Shown piece after piece: positions 1-11,911 of a stretch of 64,000 nucleotides of DNA. The notes below the pieces were generated by a model. That model worked only from the letters and a program-made list of their open reading frames with translations, was not told the DNA's origin and searched no databases. The stretch's first letter is position 1; the number at the start of each line of letters is the position of its first letter. The position numbers were made by a program, and so were the translations under genes. The stretch comes from Cladopsammia gracilis (Eukaryota; Cnidaria; Anthozoa; Scleractinia; Dendrophylliidae): contig JAJGOT010000059.1 in NCBI GenBank assembly GCA_022457155.1, positions 1,932,001 through 1,996,000 on the forward strand. The letters run 5' to 3'.

Positions 1-111
1 AGAAAATGTTTGCATAAAAATAGAGTTCAATTAATTCCCGGAGGATTGGTTTGGTACACCAATATGGCCGCCGTTTCTTTGTTTTGGAACACCAATATGG
101 CCGCCGTGACG

Positions 112-238
112 TCTTAGGTTTGAAAAATTTCAAACCAGTTTGGTTTTTGTTTTCCTTTGTCTGATATCATGCTCATGAATCTGAGGAAAAAAAAATTAAA
201 CTGGTTTGTAAATTTTCAAACCAAAGAAAATTTTGAAC
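112..238. repeat. Inverted repeat (GGTTTGAAAAATTTCAAACC)
   Basis: The left arm, itself palindromic, at 116-145 matches the complement at about 203-233. Just upstream, ACACCAATATGGCCGCC is duplicated (57-73 and 88-105) next to a TGACGTC. No gene is attached to it. Confidence 0.7.
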
Positions 239-1454
239 CGCAACATATGCATCTGTAATTGAAAAAAAAAAGTGAATTATTGTTCCTTTCCTCAGCAACA
301 ATTGTGTCGATTCTAGTCTCTGTTGTCAAAGCATATTTATTGCTGCGGGCAGGCAGTTTCACTAATCATGAAAAATAGATAATTTTCTGTCTGTCTTTCC
401 TTCTCGATTTTCCGAATATGACAATGAATAGCTATGAATTGTTCGAGAACCAATCAAGGGTGGAAGAAGACATCCTGGAAATCGTTGGGAGAGTCCCGGC
501 ATTAGATCAAAACAAAGTGACGGCCGAGCCGACTCGAGCACGCTTTTGCCACAGTAATTGCGTGCATTAATGTACGACCAACAATAGCAGCTGTGTTTTA
601 CAAGGCCAATGCAGTGTTTGCGGTTTATATATGATTTAACTATGAATTTTTCCATATCGCGCTAAAAGTGGAACTGCGACGAAATATATTTTTCGAAATA
701 TCGCACGCATCGCCATCGTGTTGCAGCAACTCCATGAGTCTCTCAGAGATTTCATTCTCACGAAATTTCGCCGTATTAAACTTTTTTTTGCTACAGTCAA
801 ACGAGACTTAACTTTGTTCGAGGATTTACAGCAACGAAAACGAAAGCGACGTTGCTTGTTGTGAAAATATTTGCCTTTGCGACGGGTAAAAATATGGAGT
901 GTGATTACCATCAAAATTCAAAGTTGTATTGTGATATTCAAATATGCAGTTAAATAATAATAAAAATTGAATTATGAAGTGATGACATGACATCTTATTC
1001 GGCACTCAGTGATCCGTTTTTGAACAAACCGGGCACCCCCTGATACGATAATTTACTTCCAAAGTATAATTATGTTCGCCATCGAGGCGCAGAAGAGGCA
1101 GGGATGATAAGTTCTTGCCAAACATTTGCATATTTGAAACTCGAATAAAATACACATTGAACCACAAATTTATTTACAACAGCGGCGTGGATTAACAGTA
1201 AAATATCAATAACTGAACAACTCAATCGGCAATGGTCACGCTTTCGTCACGCTGTCTAGTGGCTGCGCAAATGTTTGTTCTTTTCTATTATTTTTTCTTT
1301 TAAATTTAAAATTTGTCTGTAACTGTTATCGAATGTTACACTAAAACAAAATATAAAGAAAATCGCTGCTTTTTTTATTTAGGGTTAAATTATAAGGAGC
1401 ATTCCACTTATATTTCGTGATTTTTCTTTTCACTCCATTTCGAGTATTTTTTTT

Positions 1455-1508
1455 CACTCCGCACTCCGCACTCCGCACTCCGCACTCCGCACTCCGCTCC
1501 GCACTCCT
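1455..1508. repeat. (GCACTCC)n satellite
   Basis: Six to seven tandem 7-bp units, last one slightly altered. Confidence 0.95.
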
Positions 1509-2189
1509 CATTTTCGGAACAGCCTGAAATTTGCATAAATCAAAACTGTGTATTTGCGACAACACTTTAAGAAACTGTGAAGCCTGGAAAAAACTTATTA
1601 TAGATGGCAAAATCAAAGCATTTTTTAAAGAACCAGCTTTAAGTTATGGAAACATTTCATTTCGATTTGGTCTTAAAATCACGGAGAGATTTTAGTGAAT
1701 GCGTCACGCAACGTCTATTTACAAAATGTTTGACCAATTCATAGCAATTATCACCAAAGATTTGAAAACTTTAAAAAATCCCGGATCTACTGAATGTAAT
1801 TTCTTGTTTATTAAGGGCCTACAAAAAGTAAATGGCAATCCGGGCAGGAGGTGGTATCTGGGTAAAAAATCAAGGTGCGAGGGTGGGTCGGCTTGGCCGG
1901 GAAATCCGGACGGGGGAGGGGCAAAAAATATTGCATCCGTCGGGGAGGGGGGGGGGGGAGTTCTGGAATAACCCATTTTACACCGGTTGCATGCGATTTA
2001 GTAACACAGGAAAACTAATATGAATTTTCTTTTTATAGCATGTGGGCCACATGCTGTAAGTAGTATTTTCAAATGTAACAGAAATAATTCATAGACGAGT
2101 GTGGATTTGATCGGGAATCAATAAATTAAATATTAAAAGCGAGCACAGAAAAATTGGTACCTTCAAATAACGCGTCTTAGAGTCTCATG

Positions 2190-2220
2190 CGCATGAGTAT
2201 AGGCTAAGTGTAGCCTCTTG
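2190..2220 (+). repeat. Recurrent hairpin TATAGGCTA-TAGCCTCTTGTTA, copy 1
   Basis: GCGCATGAGTATAGGCTAAG followed by TGTAGCCTCTTGTTA. The same short hairpin and tail occurs at 2595-2632, 16270-16312 and, inverted, 47346-47372. Confidence 0.75.
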
Positions 2221-4560
2221 TTATTTTTTGTGTCACGATTTTGCATGCAAATTTATGCAAGCATATTTTAAATTGTGCACTTCCAGTTCATAACATTACC
2301 ACTACACTTCCCGGTTAGTTACTTCCGGCTACTCTCACTTCCGGTAAAAGAGCGTTACTTAAGTGTCACGATAGCGTCTCCTACAACCCTCCTTACATTA
2401 GTAATGTTTACGTTTAGTTTATATATAAGACTTAGAAGAATCACTGGCTTCATTGTGGTACAACCTTCATTTCCAAAACAATCAATAGTGAACAACGTGG
2501 TTTGCAGGAACGATGACTGAATGAAAGGAGTAACTCTTCTCCATGTCGGACATCTTCTTATCATGTTTAAAATATATCATAAAACTTTCTTACGCATGTG
2601 CATGACTATAGGCTGCTTGGAGCCTCTTGTTAAAGAAACGTTGTCGGGAAAAAATTCACAATCCATAAAACCATGGATACACACAATGGATTTCTGGGAA
2701 CAAGACAACGGTAGGGCTTGTTAATTCATCACTGTTGGTATAACTATTTTTAAGATCTATTCTTTCCTAAAAGATTTTCGGAAGATGATTTGGGCATACT
2801 TTGTTATAATAATGTGAATTTATCTGGGAACACAATTTTTTTCCGTTTCCAGAGAACTGTATTCGGTCATATATATCGTCCATGGTTTATACTTTTTACC
2901 CGACGTTTTTTTCGATCAGGTGCCGGTATACGAACTTATCCAGACCACATACTGAAGCATGGTTCTCACTTGTGTGATAAGCACATTTAATATTAGGTAG
3001 CGTTTCGTGAATACGGCCCCAATTCTTTAACCAAGTTGCGACAAATGTGACTGTCAGGGCCCACCATTCCATGACTTTCTTAAACTTATTAAAAATAATT
3101 AATATACAAAGTGATTACTAAACTAAAATAACCTTTCCAAAAATAAAAGTGAAGCTACAAACATGTATTAAATGAAGATACTTACGCTGATGCCCTGTGG
3201 GTCCACAAAATTCCATATGGGGAGGAAAAACAAGAAAATGTAGTGCAGGAGTAATACAATTTATGGTGTGTTTTTTTTTCAACTCTAATAAAGTATTTTA
3301 ACTTTAAAAACCCAAGTGCAGCCAACGTTATTTCTGCTGGACTTTTAACTTTCTAATGATCAAATTATTTAAAACAATGTACGAATTCAAATCAACATCT
3401 TTTGGGGGGATAAAAAGTTAAGCTTTACTCCGTACAGACGTAAAAAGTTAAAGAAAAGCCACGCGCGTAATGAATGCAGATTTGGTCATTAATTATAATG
3501 TCCATAAAAAATGAAAAAGACAAACCAATCATTACGAAATGTACATCTTAAATGCTGAGCAATGATTTTTTAGACAGTTGGACGTAGCTGGTTCGTAATA
3601 AGACGCATTTTTCTCAACAAAGACAAAGCATTATTTCTCTGCGGCCTCCTAACAGACTCGCAGCCCGCACACCGTTTATAAAGTAAATTTCAAAAACTCA
3701 TTCATAATTCATGAGCATATCAGCCAATCACACGACGCAAATCGATCACGTGCATGAGCCTTTATACCTGGTAATCTACGGTCATTATGAAAAGCCAGGT
3801 GGCGGCTTTGATTTCAGTCACAGGGGAGTTCGGGGCTGAATGGGCAAACAATGCAATTATCGCTGAATTTTTAATGACAACGGATTTTAAAATGACCGTG
3901 ATATTTATATTAAGATCACACGTAATCTTTATATAAAGATTACTGATATGGGTAGTAATTGTTCAGGATTCTTAGTGCAACAAATGGTGACTTTAATATT
4001 TTTGTGCAGTACTGTTTTACGAAATCTGGTCTTTCGCCATTCTATTTGGAATCTTCTCAACAAAATAAACAACCAACGGTTTAACAAGTGAGCCGTTATT
4101 TGAATGACACCAGCGCCCTAGTGTAAATTGCCAGGCAAGCGACTGGTTCGCAGATGCAAGCTGCTTATTTCTTCTCATTCTCTACCTCTGAAAAAAAATT
4201 GTAAGCCGTTTTATCTACCGTACCTGACAATTTTAGTATAGCATTTTTCAGTAGATGTTTTCCCTCAAAACTATAAAATCCCAAAACTTTCGACAGGAGC
4301 CGGGAAGCAATGGTCACTTCGTCGAAGACGTGGCACATGTGTTGTATGCTAATCAGTCTAGTCTACTTGTTTTTCTCGTATGCTAATTTCCTCTTTGTAC
4401 AAAAGCGCAATTGTTTTAATAGCAAAGCGCACAAATGACGTCAGTACTCATGTTTGTCTGAGTTTATAATTTATTCTTGTTTATTCTTGCATTTCTGACA
4501 ATAGAAATTCCTTATTAGGAATCCCCTGAGAGTCACTTTTGGTTTGTTTGTCTGAGTTTT

Positions 4561-4682
4561 AGGCCCGGTTCAAACGTCGAACTTTACATGTGCCGAACCT
4601 AATGCAAATGAGCAAAATCTATTGTTCTTGCTAATTTGCATTAGGTTCGGCACATGTGAAGTTCGACGTTTGAACTGGGCCT
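4561..4682. mobile_element. Near-perfect hairpin MITE (AGGCCCGGTTCAAACGTCGA)
   Basis: Two arms of about 50 bp, nearly perfect complements, around a short AT-rich loop. A diverged relative spans 4995-5372 and a half copy starts at 13217. Confidence 0.92.
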
Positions 4683-4767
4683 TAGTTCTATAAATAGTAA
4701 CTGTGCGCTACGCTATTCCGAAGGGACACGCTTTCGAAAGAACGTTTTTGAAGCCGTTCAAAAAACT

Positions 4768-4850
4768 CACTGCACGTGTATTATCAGGTGTAAAAACTCT
4801 CGGCTTCGCCTCGAGTTTTTAAACCTGATAATACACTACTGCTCGTTTTT
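4768..4850. repeat. Short palindrome
   Basis: GTGTATTATCAGGTGTAAAA and its near complement TTTTTAAACCTGATAATACA flank CTCGGCTTCGCCTCGAG. Confidence 0.8.
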
Positions 4851-4994
4851 TAAATTATACAGCACGCTCGCTTCGCAGTTAACCCATGGCTACTGTACAC
4901 GGTCTGAGTCGATTCAGCATGAACATGGTTTAGAAAATGAACGAACATAACGGTCAGACACTGTTTAGGACCATGTTTGTCACAATGAAAGTAA

Positions 4995-5372
4995 AGCCCG
5001 GTTTAAACGTCGCATTTCCGCACATGTGCCGAATCTAATACCTATTTGGGTCGACTCAAATAATTAAATTCGACATTTGATTTAGACGTCGAATTTAATA
5101 GAGTCGCATTGAATTCATGAGCGAGTTTTTATAAAATATAAAATATAGAATGGAGAATTGTATATAACAAATAATTTAAAATTCGATTCGGCACATGTGA
5201 AGTTCGACGTATAAAACAACTGTCGAATTTCTGTCAAATACTTGACTGGCTCAGTAGAAGATGCGGCAGAAGTCGCATTGTCGAATTTAATTTGAATTAA
5301 ACGTCGAACTTCACATGCATTAAATTCCTGAATTAGATTCGACACGTGAAATGCAACGTTTACACCGGGCCC
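4995..5372. mobile_element. Diverged, longer member of the GGCCCGGTTCAAACGTCG MITE family
   Basis: Ends GCCCGGTTTAAACGTCG and ACGTTTACACCGGGCCC, with internal repeated TCGACGTTT and GCACATGTG motifs from duplication of the family hairpin. Confidence 0.8.
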
Positions 5373-6032
5373 ATACCACACAAGACAGAATCGTGCATTG
5401 AATGAACGTCAAGAGATACTTACTTGTACTACCTAGTTTGTCGCAAAACATCCATATAAAAAGGAAAAAGGCAAACCAGCTTTAGAAAGAGTGTATTTTA
5501 GTAATTCAGTAGAAATAGTGTATTTGATTTAAAAAAGAAACCAGTTACCACTCGTTTATAATAAAGGAGATGCATGTACGTAATGAAACAGAAATTATCG
5601 TAACGGCCACTGAGTAAGGTGTCAGTCCATACAAGACTGAATCGTGCACTGAATGAACTTCAAGGAATACTTACCACCTAGTTTGTCGTCAAACATCCAT
5701 ATAAAAAGGACAAAAAGGACAAAATGGAAAAACCAACTTTTAAAAATAGTATAATTTAGTAATTCAGTAGAAATAGTGTATTTCATTTAAAAAAAGAAAC
5801 CAGTTACTACTCATTTATAATAAAGGAGATGCATGTATGTAATGAAACAGAAAACGGCAATTATCGTAACGGTCACTGAGTAAGGTGTCAGTCCATACAA
5901 AACTGAATCGTGCACTGAATTAACTTCAAGAGATACTTACGACCTAGTTTGTCGCCAAACATCCATATAAAAAGGGAAAAAATGGCAAACCAGCTTTTAG
6001 AAAGAGTTTAATTTAGTGCGAAGCGCCCAGTT

Positions 6033-6217
6033 AAGGCTGGTTTTCACTAGCGCATAAACATAAGCACAAGCCAACATACGCAGACGCAGTAACGTGTTAT
6101 TCATTAGTACCAATTGTTTGAACAAAACAGAACAATAGGCACTAATGATAAACATGTTACTGAGTCTGCGTATGTTGGCTTGTGCTTATGCTTATGCGCT
6201 AGTGAAAACCAGCCCTT
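6033..6217. mobile_element. Hairpin MITE (AAGGCTGGTTTTCACTAGCG)
   Basis: Arms of about 75 bp, strongly complementary (CAACATACGCAGAC / GTCTGCGTATGTTG region), flanked by TTA/TA-like sequence. Inserted in the ~270-bp array. Confidence 0.92.
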
Positions 6218-6218
6218 A

Positions 6219-6647
6219 CCGTGAGTACCCAACAAACTTTTTAACAAGTTTTGTAACTTACTTTGTGAAATTCATTAATAATTCATAAGGGTACTAACAA
6301 ATAGAAATGAACCATTCCAATCACATGGTTACCTGTATAGGCCGATACAGTCTTGATACAACTCATTAGTGGTTGTATCTAATTTACATGTGAATTTCAC
6401 AAGTTGTTTACTACATTCGCGTCCGTGTTGTATCGGCACTATACATTCACTCGCCTTCGGCTCGTGATTGTGTAGACCGATACAACACTCCCGCTGATGT
6501 AGTAAACATTACATACACTCCTGTGATAAACATGAAGCGACAACATTACATTTAATCGTTTGTCGCTTCGTGTTTATCACAGGATTGCAAAGTTAGTTAC
6601 AAAACTCAGAAACAAAACTTGTAAAAACGTTTGTTGGGTGTTCACGG
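6219..6647. mobile_element. Inverted-repeat element (CCGTGAGTACCCAACAAAC)
   Basis: Ends CCGTGAGTACCCAACAAAC and GTTTGTTGGGTGTTCACGG. Two internal palindromes: TTGTATCGGC ... GCCGATACAA-like at about 6428-6485, and CTGTGATAAACATGAAGCGA with its complement at about 6522-6583. Confidence 0.85.
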
Positions 6648-6689
6648 CAAGGCGTGTCGCACGGTAGTAATTCAGTAGAAATAGTGGAT

Positions 6690-6957
6690 TTGGTAGATTT
6701 CGTTTTGCTATTTATGTAACAGCTAATTTTTTAAATTTTTTAAATTTTAAATCTACATTATTATTATTATTACTATTATTATTACGAAGGAATTTTAATG
6801 TTAGTGTAAATCTGTGAATATTTTAGAAATTAGTTATTATATATTTTAGTTCTTCTTAATTTTAAGTTCTTAGTTTAGGTGTCACCAATTAGCTCAATGG
6901 AAAAATTGAGCTAGAAAGCTTCTGACACATGAATAAAGTTGATTGATTGATTTTGAT
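6690..6957 (+). mobile_element. LINE or SINE 3' end with (TTGA)n tail
   Basis: An AT-rich tract with a hairpin (AGCTCAATGG / AATTGAGCT) followed by AATAAAGTTGATTGATTGA, a typical 3' UTR and microsatellite tail of a non-LTR element. It interrupts the ~270-bp tandem repeat array. Confidence 0.5.
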
Positions 6958-7268
6958 TGAAAACCCCAATTACTACTCGTTTATAACAAGGGAAATGCAT
7001 TTATGTAATGAATGGAATGAAACAGAAAAAGGCAATTATCGTAACGATCAGACACTGTTTACATATAGAACCAGTTTTTGCCAGAATGAAAAGTAAGGTG
7101 TCAGTCCACACAAGACTGAATCGTGCATCGAATGAACGTCAAGCGATACTTACGTGTACCACCTAGTTTGTCGGAAAACATCCATATAAAAAGGAAAAAA
7201 GGCAAACCAGCTTTTAGAAAGAGTATATTTTAGTATATTTTAGTAATTTAGTATATCAAGCTGTTTAA

Positions 7269-8903
7269 GGCCTGGGTTTAAAGTCTGTTCGGAAAATATT
7301 GTTAAAACTTAATATCTTAGGCTAGATTGACTGGACCAGATTGAAATTTTTATTGAATGTAAATATCGACGTCTTCTTGTGCCTTAACGCACAAGTTTGG
7401 TCACGTGATCAAAATTTTAAAATTAAGCAATTCGGCGATATGGCAGCGAATTTTCTTCGTATAGTTAAATTAGCTTTCCCAATGGAGGTTGACAGGGGCG
7501 TTCCTGGCCAGTTTTTACCAGTAAGCCATGGGGCACAAGTTGAAAAAGAAAAGGTTGGTCACGTATCTTTATGACGTGTCGTCACCGAATGCTTTCTTTT
7601 ACGAAAAACAGCCGACCTGTTTTTCTTACTGTTTTGCCCGGTGTTAGCAGTTCTATTTTTATTGTTAGCGAGAATCGGCATTTCATGGGGTTTTCATGTT
7701 GTTGTTTTTTTCGAACCCGCGGCTCTTTGGAAATTGCGGGCACAGTCGTCTGCACTAGCAAATAACAACTTTTTTCGAAAGGTACACTTGAACACAAGTA
7801 AAATTTTATTATATTTTTTTTTATCGTATCTGAAAAAAATTATGTAACGGCTATTCAAAAAGCACTCCAGTTGTCCCTAGCTCTTTGCTGACTTTTGCGA
7901 CGGACTTCACTTGTCACTCTTCAGAAAACCTTTTGAAATTTTCTCAGTGCGATTACCCTTGGGACTAAATTAAATTTAAAAAAACTTGTAAGCCAGTGCT
8001 TACTTAGCCTACAGGCAGGTACGCCCCTGGTTGAACATATTTAACTTTCTACGTTTGGAATGATTGTCCTCGAGTTTTATAATTATAGTTATAGATAATC
8101 AAAGGTTAAATTTTGGACTTAAAAATGACCTTTGTACTCATAATTTTTTTTCAGAGAACCATTGAAGTTCATTCCAAACGTGAAGGGCTGGAAATAGTTA
8201 ATCTGCATCAGAAAAGCGTTTTTATTTTATGATTTCTCTTAAACCCATCAGCAATTCGTCAAATATTTGCTATTTTAAGAAAAATGGCCACGTGACATGT
8301 CACGTGACTTATGGGAAAGCTTACTATACTTAAGTAACAATCCGTGTAAGAAGTAGGCAATTATCTATTGTTCCGCTGCATTTCGCTTTCCCCACATAAG
8401 AATGTTTAGATTTTCGTACTGAGAAAACGTCAACCTATGGACAACATGGTTTTGAAATAAAATTTACTGAAACTTTATTTTAAAGCGATGTTTCTTTTGT
8501 GTTACAAGATTTCATCCAATCCTGAGACTCCAAAACAATGGCCAAGAAAGACTTCTAATTTTCCATGTTCCCCACATAGAATTTTTGTTGCATTAAAAAT
8601 CACAACAGTTTTCACTAAAAGGGAATCAATTAGTATACTAGAGATAAATAAATGCGCTGCCTGATGAAGTTATGGTAGATTTTCATGTTTTAGCCAATGA
8701 GGTGGACGGTTTCAACAATAGCACAATTCACACCTTTCTGCATTCCGTGCATTTGGGTTGCCTACTTCTTACACGGATTGTTACTTAAAAATGAGAAGAA
8801 CGATAAGACCTTTCCATGTGCCAAATTTCGATTTAATTCCATTCTCTTTGTTAAAGTTATCACGAATAACTGTTTTTCCCGATAAGAGCCTTTGACCCAG
8901 GCC
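7269..8903. mobile_element. 1.6-kb TTAA-flanked insertion
   Basis: Flanked by TTAA at 7265-7268 and 8904-8907, with ends GGCCTGGGT-TTAAAG and CTTTGACCCAGGCC as short inverted repeats. It splits one unit of the ~270-bp array. An inner inverted pair, AAGTAACAATCCGTGTAAGA at about 8334 and its complement at about 8785, lies within it. No transposase frame found. Confidence 0.75.
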
Positions 8904-9661
8904 TTAAACTACTTGAAGAAATAGTGTATTTGGCCTAAAAAAAACGCCCAGTTACCACTTGTTTATAATAATGGAAATGCATGTATTAAATGAAATAGAA
9001 AATGTACTTACAAGCTGTTGTGTCCAGCAAAGTCCACGATAAGAAAAAAGGACAAGAAAATGGTTATATGTGTTATACTGAGGATTTTTAATACTTGGGC
9101 GTACAAAGGGAAGGAGGTATGGGGTTGAGAGGGACTTTTGAAGTGGAATGGTTTATCTGCACTATAAGCCAAAAACGAGTAAATTATACTTCGTATAAAG
9201 ACTATCTTTTCGCGCTTGTAAAGTAAGAAAAGCTGGGCTTTCTTTGTATGGAAAACAACTAGCCTACAAAGTTAAGAGCGATTTTTTTCAAAACCAGGCG
9301 AGTTTCCAAAAAGTGACATAAGGCAAATGACAAATGAATGTTTGCTGAAAATAAAGCCGTGTTAACTTGGAAAATTGGTGCACAAGAAAAACTATCTTTT
9401 TAAGTTTTAAAATGTTAGGTTGGATGTTCGTTCGAAAATGGCGCGTCTTGGGCATGCGACCTATTGTTTCAAGCACACGATTATATAACAATGGTTGTCA
9501 AGACTTTTTAATATTCTATTCAGAAAAAGCACTCAGTCGTTACATGTAAATCATCAACTAATCAGTTGCTGCGAATTTTGAAATATCTGTGTACCAGCTG
9601 ATTCACTCCAGTTAGTAGATCAAACAGATGTCGCGCGTTACAATGACCAAGGAAAACGGTT

Positions 9662-10012
9662 ATGTCTGTGATGGGGAGCTCTTTTCAGAGCTCGCAGAAT
9701 CCTCGATCCATCCTTTACTTAATTATTCATATGGTCTCCCCTTTTGTCAACGGAAACGACGCAAAATTCTACTGCCAAATAAACGGCGAAGCATTTTGGA
9801 AAAGGAAGGAAGTTGGTAGACAGCCGAGCATGGCGTTCGATCTACTCCAGTCAAGTATCCTGCCTCTTGGATATAAACTAGAGGATACTGCTCGCGAACG
9901 CGTTGGGCACGCCGTTGCTACGAACATTAGAAAATTTTGGCGAAAGATCGAGGGTACAACGAACTACAAAAAAAAAGGAAAAGCATACGAGCGGAGACTT
10001 GGACAAAAATAG
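9662..10012 (+). CDS. Unidentified open frame, possibly a degenerate gene piece
   Basis: A 116-codon frame, with an overlapping 63-codon frame from 9628. The part EAFWKRKEVGRQPSMAFD ... ARERVGHAVATNIRKFWRK is basic and protein-like, but the N-terminal coding signal seems to lie in another frame. No family recognised, no splice sites or promoter identified. Confidence 0.2.
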   Translation: MSVMGSSFQSSQNPRSILYLIIHMVSPFVNGNDAKFYCQINGEAFWKRKEVGRQPSMAFDLLQSSILPLGYKLEDTARERVGHAVATNIRKFWRKIEGTTNYKKKGKAYERRLGQK

Positions 10013-10276
10013 CTTTCAAACCAGAAGAGGTCATGATTTCGCCTCGAAACTTGTTGTTTCAGATGATTATCATTAAAGTTAAAAAGCATTACAAGACAAA
10101 TGCAAACGGGTATTCATTCGTGTACATGTATATTGCTACCGCGCGCAGATTAAACTAATGCGTGAAGACATTCTGACATTCAAGTTAAATCATAATCACT
10201 TCGCTCGCGCAAAGATAATGATACTTTATTATTTATCGAGCCGAAGAACGAAAAAAAAAAATTCTCAGGTTGGTGC

Positions 10277-11903
10277 TAGAGTTAGATAAATTATGCAGGC
10301 ATAATTTCGAGTATAATGCTATGGTGCGAGCATCGAGCATAATGCCGTCATAATAGTTATGTTTAGGAGCATAAAAGTTGATAAAATTACCCTGCTAATA
10401 AAAACATCAAAATAATGTGTTTAAAAAAAATGTCCTATCAATTGTGGGCTTTGTGGCTGCTTGATGCATATATTTGGCTTTGTTGAAGGCCTGGCTACCT
10501 TACTTTATGCCTGGCTCCCCAGGCCTGTAAGTTTCAGAGTTCACATTTAGCTCTTTTTGCTCCGTATGAGCCGAGAGCATTCTTATTTCAAAGACGTTGT
10601 TGTTATTTAAAAGAAGGAAATAATATGTTAGCCCCTATTTTGTCTTTTTTTTTTTTGCGCAAAATTCACCCAGCATCTTTGAGCATAATGCTAGGGCAAG
10701 AGCATAATTTTGAGCACAATGCTATGATTTTAGGAGTGACGCTCAAAAGCATAATGCTCAAATTTTCGAGCATAATTTATCTAAGGGGTGGACCATTAGA
10801 AATCCTGGGAGGGGGGTCAAAAATTTTTCAGTGTATGAATTTTTTTTTCGGCCTGAGTTTCCTGCAGGATTTTTTTTTTGGGAGGTGCAAGCCTGCAGGT
10901 TTTTTTTTTCTCAGATCTTTTTTATAAATGTGTGCAAGCTCCAATTTTTTTATACTTGGCCCAATCCATTTTTGGTATTAAATGCTGGAGAGTAGATTTA
11001 AGTCAGACTGTCAAACCTTTGCATGAAAAATGAGGAGAAATAAGAATTGAGATGGAGTGGTCGAGCGCCGAAGGCGCGAGCCGCAAGGGGGGTCTGGGGG
11101 CATGCCCCACCAGAAAATTTTGAAATCTTGATGCTCTGAAACTCCATTTCTTGTGTTCTGAGACAACAATTTCTGTCAAAAATGTTTGGCAAATTGATGT
11201 GGCTTCTCGTCGCTTTGCGTCTCTTTGTGTGGCTCCACATACAAGTACTCGATTTCATTTTATATTTCTTGCTGTTTCTTTAGTTTATCTGGATATCAGA
11301 GTTAAGTATACGCAATTTCGTCTTTTTGTATAGTAAGTATTATGAGAATTTGACGAAGATGACAGAACAGATGTCAAAATCGGGATTTTTCTATCCCGAT
11401 CACATGTTGGTCGGGATTCGGGTTTTTGAAGTAAAATCGGGGTAATCTCGACGAAATCGGGACGGTTGGACAATCTGTAATGTATTTAAAAAACTACTTG
11501 CGTGTAGTACAGCAGGTTACATATTTCATGATGTTTACAGTGTTTTCAAATATGTACATAAACAAGGTTTTGGTTATATTAAGATATTGGTACATGTACC
11601 AGATAGACCTTTGAGGCAGGTAATTTTTGACAGCATTTGACTCAACCTGAAGTTGCTTTTTGATGAATTTTACGGCTACCAGAGAGCATGTCATACTCTC
11701 ATATGTTCCACTTTAAAATAAATAAATATATAATTATATATATCCAGTTAGCTTGCAGGATTTCATTTTTTTATGGTCAACTGCTTGCAGGAATTTTTTT
11801 TGAGACAATTTTCCTTTGCAGGATTTTTTTTTGGTAATTGTCACCCCCCCCCCCCCCCCTCCCCCCCCCTCCCAAGATTTCTAATGGTCCGCCCCTAACC
11901 CTA
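10277..11903. mobile_element. hAT-like non-autonomous element with 8-bp target duplication
   Basis: Exact duplication GTTGGTGC at 10269-10276 and 11904-11911 flanks ends TAGAGTTAGATAAATT and GCCCCTAACCCTA, the 8-bp duplication and TAG-type ends expected for hAT transposons. Inside are inverted pairs (AGATAAATTATGC / GCATAATTTATCT at 10284 and 10780; GGACCATTAGAAATC and complement at 10800 and 11880), GAGCATAATGC repeats, and a C/G homopolymer at 11846-11875. No transposase. Confidence 0.8.
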
Positions 11904-11911
11904 GTTGGTGC

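Larger units (their letters stand above)
1..4560. other. Repeat-rich region without a supported gene
   Basis: Holds the inverted repeat at 112-238, the GCACTCC tract, a G-homopolymer at about 1945, two copies of the recurrent hairpin and a diverged unit of the ~270-bp repeat at about 3165-3260. No frame has convincing coding features. Confidence 0.6.
5375..9060. repeat. ~270-bp tandem repeat array, interrupted by insertions
   Basis: Units run about 5375-5640, 5640-5885 and 5885-6030, resume at 6650-6700, 6958-7262 and 8908-9060, and a diverged relative is at about 3165-3260. Shared landmarks are CATCCATATAAAAAGG, CAGTAGAAATAGTGTATTTG, CCACTCGTTTATAATAAAGG and GACTGAATCGTGCA. Interruptions are hairpin elements (6033-6647), a LINE end (6690-6957) and a TTAA-flanked insertion (7269-8903). 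Confidence 0.85.

Noticed and set aside
7341..7847. Short frames inside the TTAA insertion as a transposase
   Set aside because: Too short, no catalytic residues or family resemblance.
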